Positions 1-8,544 of a stretch of DNA of 64,000 bases are shown piece by piece. The DNA comes from JANQHS01 sp965227315. Its GTDB lineage: Bacteria > Bacteroidota > Bacteroidia > Cytophagales > CCMP332. Each line of letters begins with the position of its first letter. Within the stretch, counting starts at the first letter, position 1. The stretch is taken from NCBI GenBank assembly GCA_965227315.1, contig OZ245737.1, forward strand, positions 2,170,001-2,234,000, read 5' to 3'. A model generated the notes under the pieces. The model was not told the DNA's origin. It saw only the letters and a list, made by a program, of their open reading frames with translations, and did no database searches. The translations under genes were made by a program, and so were the position numbers.

Positions 1-587
1 CCTGAGGCCTTCAACCTCCGGTCCAGTTCATCGGCGAACATGAGGTTGGCCAATTTGGACTGGCCATATGCGGCATCCGGGTCGTCGTCTTTTTCACAGT
101 TGAGATCATCAAAATGGATCTTTGCCCCTTTATGTGCCAGGCTACTCAAAGCGACAATACGCGATGCATGGTCATCGGGGATCAATTCGATCAGCAGGCT
201 GGTCAACAAAAAATGGCCGAGGTGATTGGTAGCGAATTGCAATTCAGCACCGGTATTGCTCTTTTTCCCGCTGTATACCAGGATGCCTGCATTGTTGATG
301 AGCACATCGAGCTTTGTGTATTTTTCCTTGAATTCTTTTGCAAAGGACCTTACGCTCTCCAGATCACTCAAATCGAGGCTCAGTACATCGAGATCAGCAT
401 TGGGAACCTGTTGCAATATTTCGGTTTTTGCTTTTTCGGCTTTGGACATATTTCGACAGGCCATAATGACCTTGAAGCCATAGTTCGCCATGGCCAATGT
501 GGTTTCAAACCCAATACCGTTGTTCGCGCCTGTTACGATGGCGATCCGTCCTTTTTGTGAAGGAATATTTTTCAGATTGAAGTCCAT
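1..587 (-). CDS. Short-chain dehydrogenase, 3' end beyond window
   Basis: NAD(P)-dependent oxidoreductase of the classical/extended SDR family, resembling the WW-oxidoreductase/retinol dehydrogenase group. The frame begins at the ATG at 587 and stays open to base 1, so about 195 N-terminal residues are visible and the C-terminus is missing. Visible: Rossmann motif TGANNGIG near residue 19, NNAGI after strand 4, a Ser-containing VALSS strand, and the catalytic Tyr-x3-Lys as YGQSK. Only 5 bases separate it from the SRPBCC gene upstream, and the SDR at 1112-1864 precedes that, so the three probably form one operon read from the promoter near 1.9 kb. Substrate cannot be told. Confidence 0.85.
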   Translation of the reverse strand, partial: MDFNLKNIPSQKGRIAIVTGANNGIGFETTLAMANYGFKVIMACRNMSKAEKAKTEILQQVPNADLDVLSLDLSDLESVRSFAKEFKEKYTKLDVLINNAGILVYSGKKSNTGAELQFATNHLGHFLLTSLLIELIPDDHASRIVALSSLAHKGAKIHFDDLNCEKDDDPDAAYGQSKLANLMFADELDRRLKAS

Positions 588-592
588 TTCTT

Positions 593-1078
593 TTAGTTTT
601 TGAATCTGCGTTCTACTTCTGTCTTGAGATTTTGGTTGAATGCGCTATAACCCCTGGCATAGATCTTTGATAGATTACCACCCATCAGCCAGGTGATGCC
701 TTGCATGATCTCATCCGATTGGATGAATCTTGTTTTTCCGTCCTCGGCCTGCATGACCTTAAAGTGATGGTTATCCCTGATGCCGCCGGGACCCTTTTCC
801 GCCCAGTAGAACTCCGAGTTCTCGACTACCGATATGGTATGATCGATAGTTGTGAGCTTTTCTTTCTTTGGGTTGATCTTGAAAACAATCGTAATTTTCT
901 CACCCTGCCGGATCTTGCCCTGGATGTCGATCATGAAAGTCGACCAACTCTTGTAGGATCCGGTGTCGGTCAAAACCGACCATACCTGTTCGGGAGTTGC
1001 ATCGATGAGAATATCCGTGTATATCTTTCTATGAGAAGCCTTGATCTTCTCAACCCTTACATTTTCTAAAGTTGCCAT
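593..1078 (-). CDS. SRPBCC (START/polyketide-cyclase-like) protein
   Basis: A 161-residue soluble protein of the SRPBCC helix-grip fold (polyketide cyclase/Bet v1/AHSA1-like), which binds hydrophobic ligands in a deep cavity. The typical opening is visible at residues 22-50: a beta strand, then ATPEQVWSVLTDTGSYKSWS, followed by a strand with GEKITIVF and a C-terminal long helix. No signal peptide. It is the middle gene of a probable three-gene operon between two short-chain dehydrogenases, so a role in small-molecule oxidation/cyclisation or stress is possible but not shown. A second SRPBCC gene, with a membrane anchor, lies at 3211-3705; the two may respond to the same regulator. Confidence 0.8.
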   Translation of the reverse strand: MATLENVRVEKIKASHRKIYTDILIDATPEQVWSVLTDTGSYKSWSTFMIDIQGKIRQGEKITIVFKINPKKEKLTTIDHTISVVENSEFYWAEKGPGGIRDNHHFKVMQAEDGKTRFIQSDEIMQGITWLMGGNLSKIYARGYSAFNQNLKTEVERRFKN

Positions 1079-1111
1079 AAGTTCTGTTTATTCGTTAAAA
1101 ATCAATGATGG

Positions 1112-1864
1112 CTAAAAGTGGATATCACCTCCGCCATCGACTTTGATCAGCTGTCCTGTGATATACCTTGAATCCTCGGAGGCCATAAATACCATGACCG
1201 GCGCTATATCCTCTTCAGCATCGCCGATGTACCCCAGGGGAACAATGTCCTTGACCACATTCTCGCCGTATTCATCGAATAATTTGTTGGAGAGATCGCT
1301 GTAGAATATAGGAACGATACTGTTGCAGGTGATCCTGTCGAGACCCCACTCCCGAGCTGCTACCATTGTGATTCCGTGCACCGCAGCCTTCACACCTGCG
1401 TAGACTCCGAATTTAGGTGCACCGATCAACCCGGCACCGGATGAAACATTGATGATCCGTCCTCCCTTCTCTTTCATATGTGGATAGCAAAGACGCATCA
1501 GGATCCATACGGCTTCAAAACCACTGGTGACGGTATTGTTCCAGATCTCATCCGTATGGTCCATGATGGAAACTCCCTGCTTTGTAGAAATTGCGTTATT
1601 GACAAGTATGTCCACACGACCGAATTTGGAGATGGTCTGTTCAACCAGGTTCTCCAGGTCTTCCTTTTGCATGACATCACACTTGACAGGTAATGTGTTG
1701 ACCCCCTGTTCTTCACAGATCTTTGCCACCTCTTCAAGTTTCTCCAATCGCCGAGCGCAGATGACAACATCGGCTCCGGCTTTTGCATATGCGATGGCGG
1801 TAGCTCTTCCCAAGCCGCCGCTTGCGCCAGTTATAATGGCAACCTTGTTTTCCAGTTTTTTCAT
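1112..1864 (-). CDS. SDR family oxidoreductase
   Basis: A full-length classical short-chain dehydrogenase/reductase of 250 residues (usual length about 250). Visible: TGASGGLGRA glycine motif at residues 13-22, NNAIS at about 89, the catalytic Ser in NVSSGAG, and YAGVK as Tyr-x3-Lys. The C-terminus shows the usual YITGQLIKVDGG dinucleotide-domain end. It is probably first in an operon with the SRPBCC gene and the partial SDR. The promoter region 1865-2023 carries a two-half-site repeat (1944-1978) that matches elements upstream of the genes starting at 3087 and 6712, hence likely control by the nearby AraC regulator. Substrate unknown. Confidence 0.88.
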   Translation of the reverse strand: MKKLENKVAIITGASGGLGRATAIAYAKAGADVVICARRLEKLEEVAKICEEQGVNTLPVKCDVMQKEDLENLVEQTISKFGRVDILVNNAISTKQGVSIMDHTDEIWNNTVTSGFEAVWILMRLCYPHMKEKGGRIINVSSGAGLIGAPKFGVYAGVKAAVHGITMVAAREWGLDRITCNSIVPIFYSDLSNKLFDEYGENVVKDIVPLGYIGDAEEDIAPVMVFMASEDSRYITGQLIKVDGGGDIHF

Positions 1865-1943
1865 TATGCTTTTTTTGTTGTTAAACAGTTCAATGCTTGT
1901 CTAAAATTTCCATTGGTAAATGTATTGCGCCTGTGTTGTGATG

Positions 1944-1978
1944 AAGTATACATTTGTCCGAACCTTGTATACATTTTG
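1944..1978. promoter_or_regulatory. Putative AraC-type operator, copy 1
   Basis: Two direct half-sites read on the plus strand, AAGTATACATTT and CTTGTATACATTTT, with GTATAC cores at 1946 and 1967, exactly 21 bp apart. A Y/TCCGAA spacer lies between them. The element ends 80 bases before the SDR start at 1864. The same arrangement occurs at 3142-3181 and 6906-6940. A 21-bp direct repeat is the geometry used by AraC proteins at araI1-I2 (established). Binding by the product of 4532-5452 is inference. Confidence 0.55.
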
Positions 1979-2023
1979 CTGTCAATGATTGAATGGCTAC
2001 TGATAGACCTTCGCGCAAGTTTT

Positions 2024-2674
2024 CTAGGCATGTTCCAGAATGTCCCGATTTTCCAATACCTCGGTCTTTGCTCCTTCCATTGCCACGCGAAACATGGCGG
2101 TTGCCAGCTCTGTAGATTTGATACTGCTGTTCGATCCCATGAGTTTTATCAGGGGATAAAACATCCTTGTAATCCTGTAGATCAGATTTGGTTCTTTACG
2201 GACAGTCACAGGGTAGATGTATCCCGGCCTGAATGCATAAAAGCTTAGACCCATGTCAGAGATCCGGTTTTCGGCCATGCCCTTGTATTTTGCAAATGAA
2301 GTGCTGCTTTTTTCCGAGCGATCTGCTCCGGCTCCGCTCAATAAGCATAGGGATGCCGCCGGGCTATTTGTTTTGATCGCGCTGGCAAATTCAATCGCAT
2401 AATCCACTGTGATCCTTTTGAATTGATCATCCGGTACCTGCCCTGTGTAAACCCCGATGCAGAAAAAGCTTAGATCAATGTTTTTGAACTGATCTGTATG
2501 TGTTGAGTAGTCAGAAAAATCTTTCACGACCACCTCCTTCAGCTTTGGGTGCAATGTATTGGTTCTTTTCCTGACCAGGGATATCACTTCTGAAACCCGG
2601 GTGGATGCAAGGCAATTCTCCAGAACCAGACTGCCCACCATGCCTGAGGCTCCTGCAATGATCACCCTTTTCAT
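2024..2674 (-). CDS. NAD(P)-binding oxidoreductase (TIP30/CC3-like)
   Basis: A 216-residue Rossmann-fold protein of the atypical SDR/NAD(P)H-binding group, similar in plan to TIP30/HTATIP2 and NmrA-like proteins. The glycine motif GASGMVGSLV is at residues 8-17; SFFCIGVYTG and a short catalytic-like region SFAKYKGMAE (Tyr-x3 motif weak) follow, then FRPGYIYPV. It overlaps the upstream membrane gene by four bases (ATGA, 2671-2674), so the two are translationally coupled. Likely shares the promoter near 3.1 kb. Reaction unknown; may be a reductase or a redox-sensing regulator. Confidence 0.75.
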   Translation of the reverse strand: MKRVIIAGASGMVGSLVLENCLASTRVSEVISLVRKRTNTLHPKLKEVVVKDFSDYSTHTDQFKNIDLSFFCIGVYTGQVPDDQFKRITVDYAIEFASAIKTNSPAASLCLLSGAGADRSEKSSTSFAKYKGMAENRISDMGLSFYAFRPGYIYPVTVRKEPNLIYRITRMFYPLIKLMGSNSSIKSTELATAMFRVAMEGAKTEVLENRDILEHA

Positions 2675-3087
2675 TTGCTCGCAAGGTTAAATCCGAAACG
2701 CGATTTTGAGACCGGCGATAAGAGCAGGAAGAAGGAATGGATCACATACATTACCATTTCCGTGAAATACTGAGAGTATCCCCATTGCTCGGACATGAAA
2801 TCAAAGGTTTGGATCGTGCATAGTACAGCCAGATTGGAATACACCAGGATCATGGCTATTGGGGTCCATTTCCACCTGGCGATGTAACCTGCTATGAATA
2901 CAACACCTGAAATGGTGATGAGTAGCCAATGAACAAATTGAACACCGCTTGGATAGGCTGCGTTTTGTAAGCCGATCAGCGGAACTATTCCGGTAAAGTA
3001 TTCAAAGAATCCGGCAAGCCCCCAGATCAGCATTGCAATTGCTGCGATGAGCAAAAGCCCCATGTATATTTTCGATAAGAGTCTCAT
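2671..3087 (-). CDS. Four-helix membrane protein of unknown function
   Basis: A 138-residue protein with four predicted transmembrane helices (about residues 6-28, 48-68, 73-92 and 108-126) and a basic C-terminus ending KSRFGFNLASK. I do not recognise a family beyond small DoxX/DUF-like membrane proteins. Its stop overlaps the start of the NAD(P)-binding gene by four bases, so the two are made together. The promoter region holds copy 2 of the 21-bp-period repeat, 55 bases before the ATG. Confidence 0.7.
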   Translation of the reverse strand: MRLLSKIYMGLLLIAAIAMLIWGLAGFFEYFTGIVPLIGLQNAAYPSGVQFVHWLLITISGVVFIAGYIARWKWTPIAMILVYSNLAVLCTIQTFDFMSEQWGYSQYFTEMVMYVIHSFFLLLSPVSKSRFGFNLASK

Positions 3088-3141
3088 GTGAATTAGATCT
3101 TGAATGATTTACATTACAAGCTTACAATGGCCTGGGGCAGG

Positions 3142-3181
3142 CTTTGTATATAATTTTCCGAAGCTTGTATATATTTTTCGG
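3142..3181. promoter_or_regulatory. Putative AraC-type operator, copy 2
   Basis: Half-sites CTTTGTATATAATTTT and CTTGTATATATTTTT, with GTATAT cores at 3146 and 3167 (21 bp apart) and CCGAAG between them. It is upstream of the start at 3087 and 30 bases past the stop of the next gene at 3211. Best-conserved member of the three-copy family (1944-1978, 3142-3181, 6906-6940). Confidence 0.6.
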
Positions 3182-3210
3182 ATGAGGTCATCCGAAGGCC
3201 TGATCAGGCC

Positions 3211-3705
3211 TTAAACAGGGGCAGAATTCAGGATATGATCGCGGAGAGAACGAAGAAGATCCGTATAGGCCTGGTCAAGCCAATTTACATCATAGAACAG
3301 TACTCCGATCCCCCTGAAATCTTCATGAATGATCACCTTTGTGTGCTCCCCTTCGGCCTCCAGCATATACCTGTGGTCAAAGGTGAAGAGACCCGGAACT
3401 CCACCGTATTGGTTCAGCAGTTTGGAGTGTGTCGATCTCAATACCTTCAGTTTGATCTCCAGAGCTTGTCCTCCGGGTTGAATCAACCGATAAGGCAATA
3501 CATGACCCTCTTCGATAGAGCCTGATACGGGTAACAAAACCCGGTTCCAATCCTGATATCCTTTTACGTTCATCAGGACCTTCCATACTTCTTGAGGACC
3601 GGTTTCGATCACCAGTTCGCTATGGATCGACTTCCTGCCTGATAAATACATGATGATCAGCAGGGTGATCAGGGCAGCAATTACAACGATCCATTTGAAG
3701 ATCAT
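3211..3705 (-). CDS. Membrane-anchored SRPBCC protein
   Basis: A 164-residue protein with one N-terminal transmembrane helix (residues 4-22) followed by an SRPBCC domain: the typical TGPQEVWKVLMNVKGYQDWN occurs at about residues 36-55, followed by the strand RLIQPGG and the C-terminal helix. The domain is probably on the periplasmic side or tethered to the inner membrane. It lies between the membrane gene at 2671-3087 and a methyltransferase and may have its own promoter in 3706-3777. Ligand unknown. Compare the soluble SRPBCC at 593-1078. Confidence 0.75.
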   Translation of the reverse strand: MIFKWIVVIAALITLLIIMYLSGRKSIHSELVIETGPQEVWKVLMNVKGYQDWNRVLLPVSGSIEEGHVLPYRLIQPGGQALEIKLKVLRSTHSKLLNQYGGVPGLFTFDHRYMLEAEGEHTKVIIHEDFRGIGVLFYDVNWLDQAYTDLLRSLRDHILNSAPV

Positions 3706-3777
3706 ATTCCGGTTGTTTTTAATAGGAGGTGGTCTCGGTTATTGGATATTCAGTCTTTAGAAAGATAATAAGAATCC

Positions 3778-4383
3778 CTAATCAATTCGAAACAGGGTCG
3801 AAGTTTCGATAGTTGTGTCCGATTGGCCTGTGGCTTGCATTTTTTCAAGCAGTGTAAAAGGAACATATTCTATAAACTCATTCAAATTGGTGAAGTACTC
3901 ATTGCCATACTTTTGACTGCCTTTATAAAATACCTGATTCACGATGAGGTATTTGCCTTTAAAATTACTGGTTAAAGCTGTGAAGATCTTTTCCAGATCA
4001 GGCAATATGTACCAAATGATCTCGGCGAACATAACACAGTCAACTTCTTTGTATTTGGAAATATCTACGGATATATCGGCCCTTTCAAAATCCAGATTTG
4101 GAAATAATGTTTTGGCTTTGCTGATCGCGGTATCTGAGATGTCCACACTTTTGGGAACAATACCGGTTTGTTTGTTGATCCAGTTAGCGTAGTATCCCAA
4201 ACCGCAACCGCATTCCAGCAAGGTCCTTATTTCATGCTTTTTTATGTGAATAATGCCTGCACTCCTGGCATATTTATTTGGTTGCTCTGATTGCATCCAG
4301 GGGTCTTCACAACTGGCATACATTTCTTCAAATCTGCCTATGAATTTTCCATCTTTGATCACATAATCATGATAGTTGTTCAT
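3778..4383 (-). CDS. Class I SAM-dependent methyltransferase (NodS-like)
   Basis: A 201-residue methyltransferase. Motif I is LLECGCGLGYYANWI at about residues 56-70, followed by the acidic SAM-ribose residue in VDISDTAISKA and motif II with ADISV near 110. The order and size fit the NodS/SAM-methyltransferase (methyltransferase domain 25) group. Substrate unknown. The stop lies 73 bases before the SRPBCC start. No signal peptide. Confidence 0.78.
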   Translation of the reverse strand: MNNYHDYVIKDGKFIGRFEEMYASCEDPWMQSEQPNKYARSAGIIHIKKHEIRTLLECGCGLGYYANWINKQTGIVPKSVDISDTAISKAKTLFPNLDFERADISVDISKYKEVDCVMFAEIIWYILPDLEKIFTALTSNFKGKYLIVNQVFYKGSQKYGNEYFTNLNEFIEYVPFTLLEKMQATGQSDTTIETSTLFRID

Positions 4384-4531
4384 ACCCGTATTTTTTAGAT
4401 CCCTGTTCGCTTCTCACTTTGCTGATCAAGGAAGTTGATTCGATGTCAGTTTTTGTTCTACAATTATTTCATCAATCAGCTGAATACAGTTAGGATAAAA
4501 GGCATAAAAAACAATACAAACCACTCAATAT

Positions 4532-5452
4532 TCAGCCTGATCCCGACTTTCGAAAACCCGAGGGAGTCGTAGCCGTGTGTTTTTTGAAAAAACGCACGAA
4601 GTAGGAGACATCCGAGAAACCCAAATAATTGGCAATCTCACTAACGGTATCTTGTGATTCCATGAGCTGAATTTTGGCTTCAAGGATCATTGTCTTGTTT
4701 ACAAAATGACTTGGAGGAAATCCTGTAACCGATTTAATGGACTTGGTCAGGTGCTTCGGTGAAATGCAAAGCTCATCAGCATAATCGGAGATCTGCATTT
4801 TGCGTAGGGAGTGTTTATTCAAAAGGGCGAGGAAACTCTTAGTGATCCTCTGAGCAGAAGAGTTCTGAACGGCTGACATGGATTCTCCGTCAAATAGCTC
4901 CTCGCATTCCATCAGAAAGGCGGTTAGGTAGGTTGCAATGATTCGATCATTTTCATGACTTTTTGGTTTGCCGAGAAGTTTGATCAGATGATCGAGTATC
5001 GTAACAAATTGCTTTAGCGTTTTGGTATTGAGTTGTATTAGAGGATATGTGTCTTTAGAAAAAAAGGGCAGGTGGGTTAATTGATTTTCGCGGTTAGCAA
5101 CACGCATGAATTCCTCATCAAACAGAATATAATACCCTTCTACCTCTTCTGAGATCTCTTTCACGAATGAGGTGGATCCAGGTGAAGAAAATCGAATTTG
5201 TTTCGGCCTTTGCACTATTGGTTGGAGATTGTATTCTACAGTGCAACGGCCTTTTGTGATCAGAAAGACTTCATAATAATTCGATTTTATGCCTTTCTTG
5301 GGGATGTTGATGGCCGGAACATTATGTTCCATTTTGTTGATCATGAATACGGAACTCTCCGATAAGGGGATCTGCTTTAGTAGTCTTTCCCCGATTTGGT
5401 TTTCCTTGAAATATTTCCTGGCAAATTCTTTTATGGAATATTGGTCAACCAT
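4532..5452 (-). CDS. AraC family transcriptional regulator
   Basis: A 306-residue regulator. The N-terminal ~180 residues form a cupin-like sensor (ITKGRCTVEYNLQP, typical ligand/dimer region) and the C-terminal ~95 residues are two helix-turn-helix motifs: ISDYADELCISPKHLTKSIK, then the classic second motif VSEIANYLGFSDVSYFVRFF with the P-SGFRK end. Its own upstream region (5453-5584) has no obvious copy of the repeat found at 1944, 3142 and 6906, but it sits in the middle of the genes that carry it. It is the natural candidate for that element. Confidence 0.88.
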   Translation of the reverse strand: MVDQYSIKEFARKYFKENQIGERLLKQIPLSESSVFMINKMEHNVPAINIPKKGIKSNYYEVFLITKGRCTVEYNLQPIVQRPKQIRFSSPGSTSFVKEISEEVEGYYILFDEEFMRVANRENQLTHLPFFSKDTYPLIQLNTKTLKQFVTILDHLIKLLGKPKSHENDRIIATYLTAFLMECEELFDGESMSAVQNSSAQRITKSFLALLNKHSLRKMQISDYADELCISPKHLTKSIKSVTGFPPSHFVNKTMILEAKIQLMESQDTVSEIANYLGFSDVSYFVRFFKKHTATTPSGFRKSGSG

Positions 5453-5584
5453 TTCCTATGATTCCTCTGCACAGCTTTTTGTCTGGAATACTTGCTGTTG
5501 TTGGTGTCTGCTGATCATATTTTCAACAATCACCGTTAATTATTGTTCATCATCAGCTTGTCCGGTGTGTTTCCCATACTTATA

Positions 5585-6712
5585 CTATTCAATTCTTGCT
5601 TCGTTGACCTGAGGAACAAGTTCCAGGAGTGTGATCTCGCTTTGAGTCCCTATCCGCATGGGCGTGAACATAGTGCCGATCCCTTCGGAGACATAGATGG
5701 CCAGGTTTTCGTACTGAAAAAGTCCCCTGTTGTAAGGGAAAATTGAATTTGCGATATAGGTCAACGGCCATATCTGACCGCCGTGCGTATGTCCGGCGAG
5801 CATCAGATCGGCCCCGCGTTTCTCCGCATATTGAAAACCCATCGGGGAGTGGTGCAGTACGATGGTCGGTTTATTTTCATCGATTGGCAGCCTGGCCAGC
5901 ACATCTGCGATGGTTTCTTTTTCTGCGGAGGCATGAATATCGAAGCTTGCTGTATCGGCGAGCATGTATTTGAGCCCTACGATCTGAAGCCCTCGAAAAA
6001 CTGAGATCTCATTTTCAAGAATGGTGACGTTCTGCTCCCTTGCAAGATCGAATACTTCTTGTAGTCCCACCTCGATATCATGGTTTCCTTCAACAAAGAA
6101 ATGTGGTGCATCTATGCTTCCCAGGGAGGCGAGGGTGTTCTGGTTCATCGGGGCCTTCGCGTCAAAAAGATCACCTGTATGAAAGATCACCTGGGGTTTT
6201 AGCTCCCTGGTTTTTTGAACCACCCTGTCCAGAAATCTTCTGCCTCTGAAATTGCCCAGATGAATGTCGGTGAGGTGTACGGCTCTGATCTTCTCTGTCA
6301 GGCCCGAAACGGGTATAGTCACTTTTTTTACCATCGGTCTTGAAGCATTCCAGATCCCGTAGCTACACATGAGTATCGCAAAGGATAGGCTGATCATGCC
6401 TCTGAATTTTGGCGATATGCTAAAGGCAAGATGCAATGCTTCCACTACCAGAACCCCGATCAAAAAGAAGAGTACCAATCCTACGCTCAGGGAGGAAAAC
6501 ATAAAGATGGCTCTGCCAATCAGCTGGGGAGTGGTGGTAAAGGCGATCATGGAGATGAGGCTGCCGAAGACCAGTCCGTAGATCAACAGACGCCATTGAT
6601 TCAGGCTTAGGATGGCGAAATAGAGGTTTAGCCTGGAGGCCAGAAACAAACCTGCCAGGATCACAAGGATCAACAGAGATATAGGGGCTATGATGGCTAA
6701 TGATGGATTCAT
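5585..6712 (-). CDS. Membrane metallophosphoesterase (YaeI/YkuE-like)
   Basis: A 375-residue calcineurin-like phosphoesterase with four N-terminal membrane helices (about 9-28, 41-60, 68-93, 105-122) and a C-terminal dimetal domain. All metal motifs are present: DIH (149-151), GDLFD (180-184), GNHD (209-212), LHHSPMGF and GHTHGGQ. Homologues (YaeI, YkuE, LpxG-like) act at the membrane, on lipid or nucleotide pyrophosphates or unknown phosphoesters. The gene stands alone between the AraC gene and a serine hydrolase. Copy 3 of the putative AraC operator is 195 bases upstream of the start. Confidence 0.88.
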   Translation of the reverse strand: MNPSLAIIAPISLLILVILAGLFLASRLNLYFAILSLNQWRLLIYGLVFGSLISMIAFTTTPQLIGRAIFMFSSLSVGLVLFFLIGVLVVEALHLAFSISPKFRGMISLSFAILMCSYGIWNASRPMVKKVTIPVSGLTEKIRAVHLTDIHLGNFRGRRFLDRVVQKTRELKPQVIFHTGDLFDAKAPMNQNTLASLGSIDAPHFFVEGNHDIEVGLQEVFDLAREQNVTILENEISVFRGLQIVGLKYMLADTASFDIHASAEKETIADVLARLPIDENKPTIVLHHSPMGFQYAEKRGADLMLAGHTHGGQIWPLTYIANSIFPYNRGLFQYENLAIYVSEGIGTMFTPMRIGTQSEITLLELVPQVNEARIE

Positions 6713-6905
6713 CTTACTGGTTTTGTAATTCCGGGATAGGTATGGTCATGACCGAATTGAAATCTAGCTCATTTGTCGGAGTCATTATGCTTATCACATG
6801 ATGTATCCTCCCAAAGCAGGCCAATGATCGCAGGTGATTTTGCTTCGGTCATGGGACCTCACCTCGAAATTGTTTCAGGCAAAGCTCAAAACGGATGACT
6901 CGACG

Positions 6906-6940
6906 CTTGTATAGATTTTACTGAAACTTGTATGAAAAAC
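6906..6940. promoter_or_regulatory. Putative AraC-type operator, copy 3
   Basis: Half-sites CTTGTATAGATTTT and CTTGTATGAAAAAC, cores starting at 6909 and 6930, again 21 bp apart, with CTGAAA between them. The second half-site is degenerate after TGTAT. It lies about 195 bases upstream of the metallophosphoesterase start, farther than the other two copies. Confidence 0.45.
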
Positions 6941-6961
6941 ACGGAAGAGGGCCGCTTCAAG

Positions 6962-6986
6962 GCGACCGGGTTTTGATCCGAATCGC
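6962..6986 (-). repeat. 25-nt stem-loop, relative of katG terminator hairpin
   Basis: A 25-base hairpin with outer GCGA/TCGC and inner GGG/TCC pairs, loop TTTTGA. It has the same length, loop and following TCATTC sequence as the hairpin at 8849-8873, and the stem bases that differ do so in pairs (A-T for G-C outside, G-C for A-T inside). It lies about 100 bases after the serine hydrolase stop. No T-run follows it on the minus strand, so it is probably a degraded terminator or a 3' stabiliser. Confidence 0.4.
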
Positions 6987-7083
6987 TCATTCCGGATTGA
7001 TGTTTCAGCAATAGCATCGGAGACGCCGGTGGCTTCTTTTTTCCGAGCTGTGAAAAATGAACAGATCTACCAGTTAGGGATTT

Positions 7084-8544
7084 TTATTCATTGTCCTGCC
7101 TAAAGTATTTAAGTAAACTATTTAGGAGTAGCTGCGCACCCTCCATTCTGTCATGGTTGCTTAATATAATGATCTGCAAGCCTAAGGATTCAAAAAAGTA
7201 TATTTCACAACTCCATCCCGGGGTCGTACCGCCATGACCTATGGCCCGGTATTTCCCCACTTCTCTGATTGTCAGCCCGGCTCCATATGCTTTGGCATTT
7301 CCATATTGATACGTATCGAAATAGTTATAAAGGGTCTTCATGCTCTCGTTTAGTGAGGGCGTGGTTACGATTGTTTCTTTTCTGAGCGCTTCCAGGATCT
7401 TTAATAGATCCTCTTGCGTTGAATAATGTCCCCCGGCCGGTGTTGAAAAACCATAGTCAAATTTGCTATACCGGTCCCAACCTGAATTGATATCCCTGTC
7501 ATATTCGATAAGGCCATCTTTAACCTCTCCGGTTATTTTGGTATATCCGGTCGCCGCATTGGATATTAGTTGTGGGTATGCTTTTTCATGAGTATCGTTC
7601 ATTTCCAATTTATCAAAGATGTTCTCTCTGATGAATTCGTCATATGACATCCCGCTTGCGTTTTCTATGATCTTTCCAAGGAGTAGATATCCTGAGTTTG
7701 AGTAGTGAAATGATTTGTATTCATGAGGCGATCCCACTTCATAGATCAGGGGCAGTAGATCATCATAGCTATTGAAATGCCATTTTGAAGTTAATTGAGC
7801 TTTGTCTGAAAATAGTATGTCCGACAGACCGGATTCATGTTTTAACAGATCCAATATTGTCACCTCAGGATTGATCTTTGTTTTTTCCAACTCGGGAATA
7901 TGGTGAGAGATTTTGTCATCTAAATTCAGTTTCTGATCCTCAGCGAGTTTAAGAACGGCCAGGCTTGTAAAGACTTTGGAAACTGAGCCTATCAGGAATT
8001 TGGTCTCCTTTTTATTGCTTACCTGTAATTCCTTGTTTGCATAGCCAATACTCTCCTGGAGTAAGATTTCATCATTTTGTTTGATCAGAATATTCCCGGA
8101 AAACTTGTCTTTTATCTTCGGATCGTCGAGTGTTTCCGATACGAACGCCTTAAAGGATTCGGTATCAAATGTCAGATAATTATCTATCGTAGTATATGAG
8201 TATCCGGCAATCCTCAGGCTTCCTTCCTCTTCCCGGGTCGCCATTATGAATCCCACATTGCCGATTTGCGTCTTGACCGTGATCGCGATTTTCCTACTTG
8301 ATTCGAAATCCTTTTTTACATACTCTATGGTCCCTAATTCTTCATGTATTTGCTGAAAGAGCTTGTCCGGAGAGAATTGAAGCAGGTTGGCAGATACATG
8401 GTTGTCAATAAACTCCTTGTATTCCTTTTCATTGTTATCGTTAAGCGTTTTGATAAATTTTTGGAAGAGCTCTTGTTGGTTTTGTGCGTGTGTATAGGAG
8501 ACAACAAAGGAGGTAAGGATGATTACCAGATTTATTGATTTCAT
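7084..8544 (-). CDS. Exported serine hydrolase (beta-lactamase/PBP4*-like) with N-terminal extra domain
   Basis: A 486-residue protein with a signal peptide (residues 1-20, ending YTHAQ). Residues ~22-130 form a small alpha/beta domain of the kind often seen before serine hydrolase domains (DUF3887-like). The C-terminal serine beta-lactamase-like domain shows SVSK (Ser-x2-Lys), YSNSGY (Tyr-x-Asn) and GHGGTTPGW (His-x-Gly). This fold covers esterases, D-aminopeptidases and PBP-like hydrolases; substrate unknown. Monocistronic, probably ended by the hairpin at 6962-6986. The same family is repeated five times more between 49.9 and 62.5 kb. Confidence 0.87.
   Translation of the reverse strand: MKSINLVIILTSFVVSYTHAQNQQELFQKFIKTLNDNNEKEYKEFIDNHVSANLLQFSPDKLFQQIHEELGTIEYVKKDFESSRKIAITVKTQIGNVGFIMATREEEGSLRIAGYSYTTIDNYLTFDTESFKAFVSETLDDPKIKDKFSGNILIKQNDEILLQESIGYANKELQVSNKKETKFLIGSVSKVFTSLAVLKLAEDQKLNLDDKISHHIPELEKTKINPEVTILDLLKHESGLSDILFSDKAQLTSKWHFNSYDDLLPLIYEVGSPHEYKSFHYSNSGYLLLGKIIENASGMSYDEFIRENIFDKLEMNDTHEKAYPQLISNAATGYTKITGEVKDGLIEYDRDINSGWDRYSKFDYGFSTPAGGHYSTQEDLLKILEALRKETIVTTPSLNESMKTLYNYFDTYQYGNAKAYGAGLTIREVGKYRAIGHGGTTPGWSCEIYFFESLGLQIIILSNHDRMEGAQLLLNSLLKYFRQDNE

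Larger units (their letters stand above)
6713..7083. other. Gene-free stretch between metallophosphoesterase and serine hydrolase
   Basis: 371 bases without a supported gene. It holds copy 3 of the 21-bp-period repeat (6906-6940) and a 25-nt stem-loop (6962-6986) that is a covarying relative of the katG terminator hairpin. A short plus-strand GCC-GGT-GGC hairpin with T-run near 7031-7054 is too weak to call. Confidence 0.6.
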
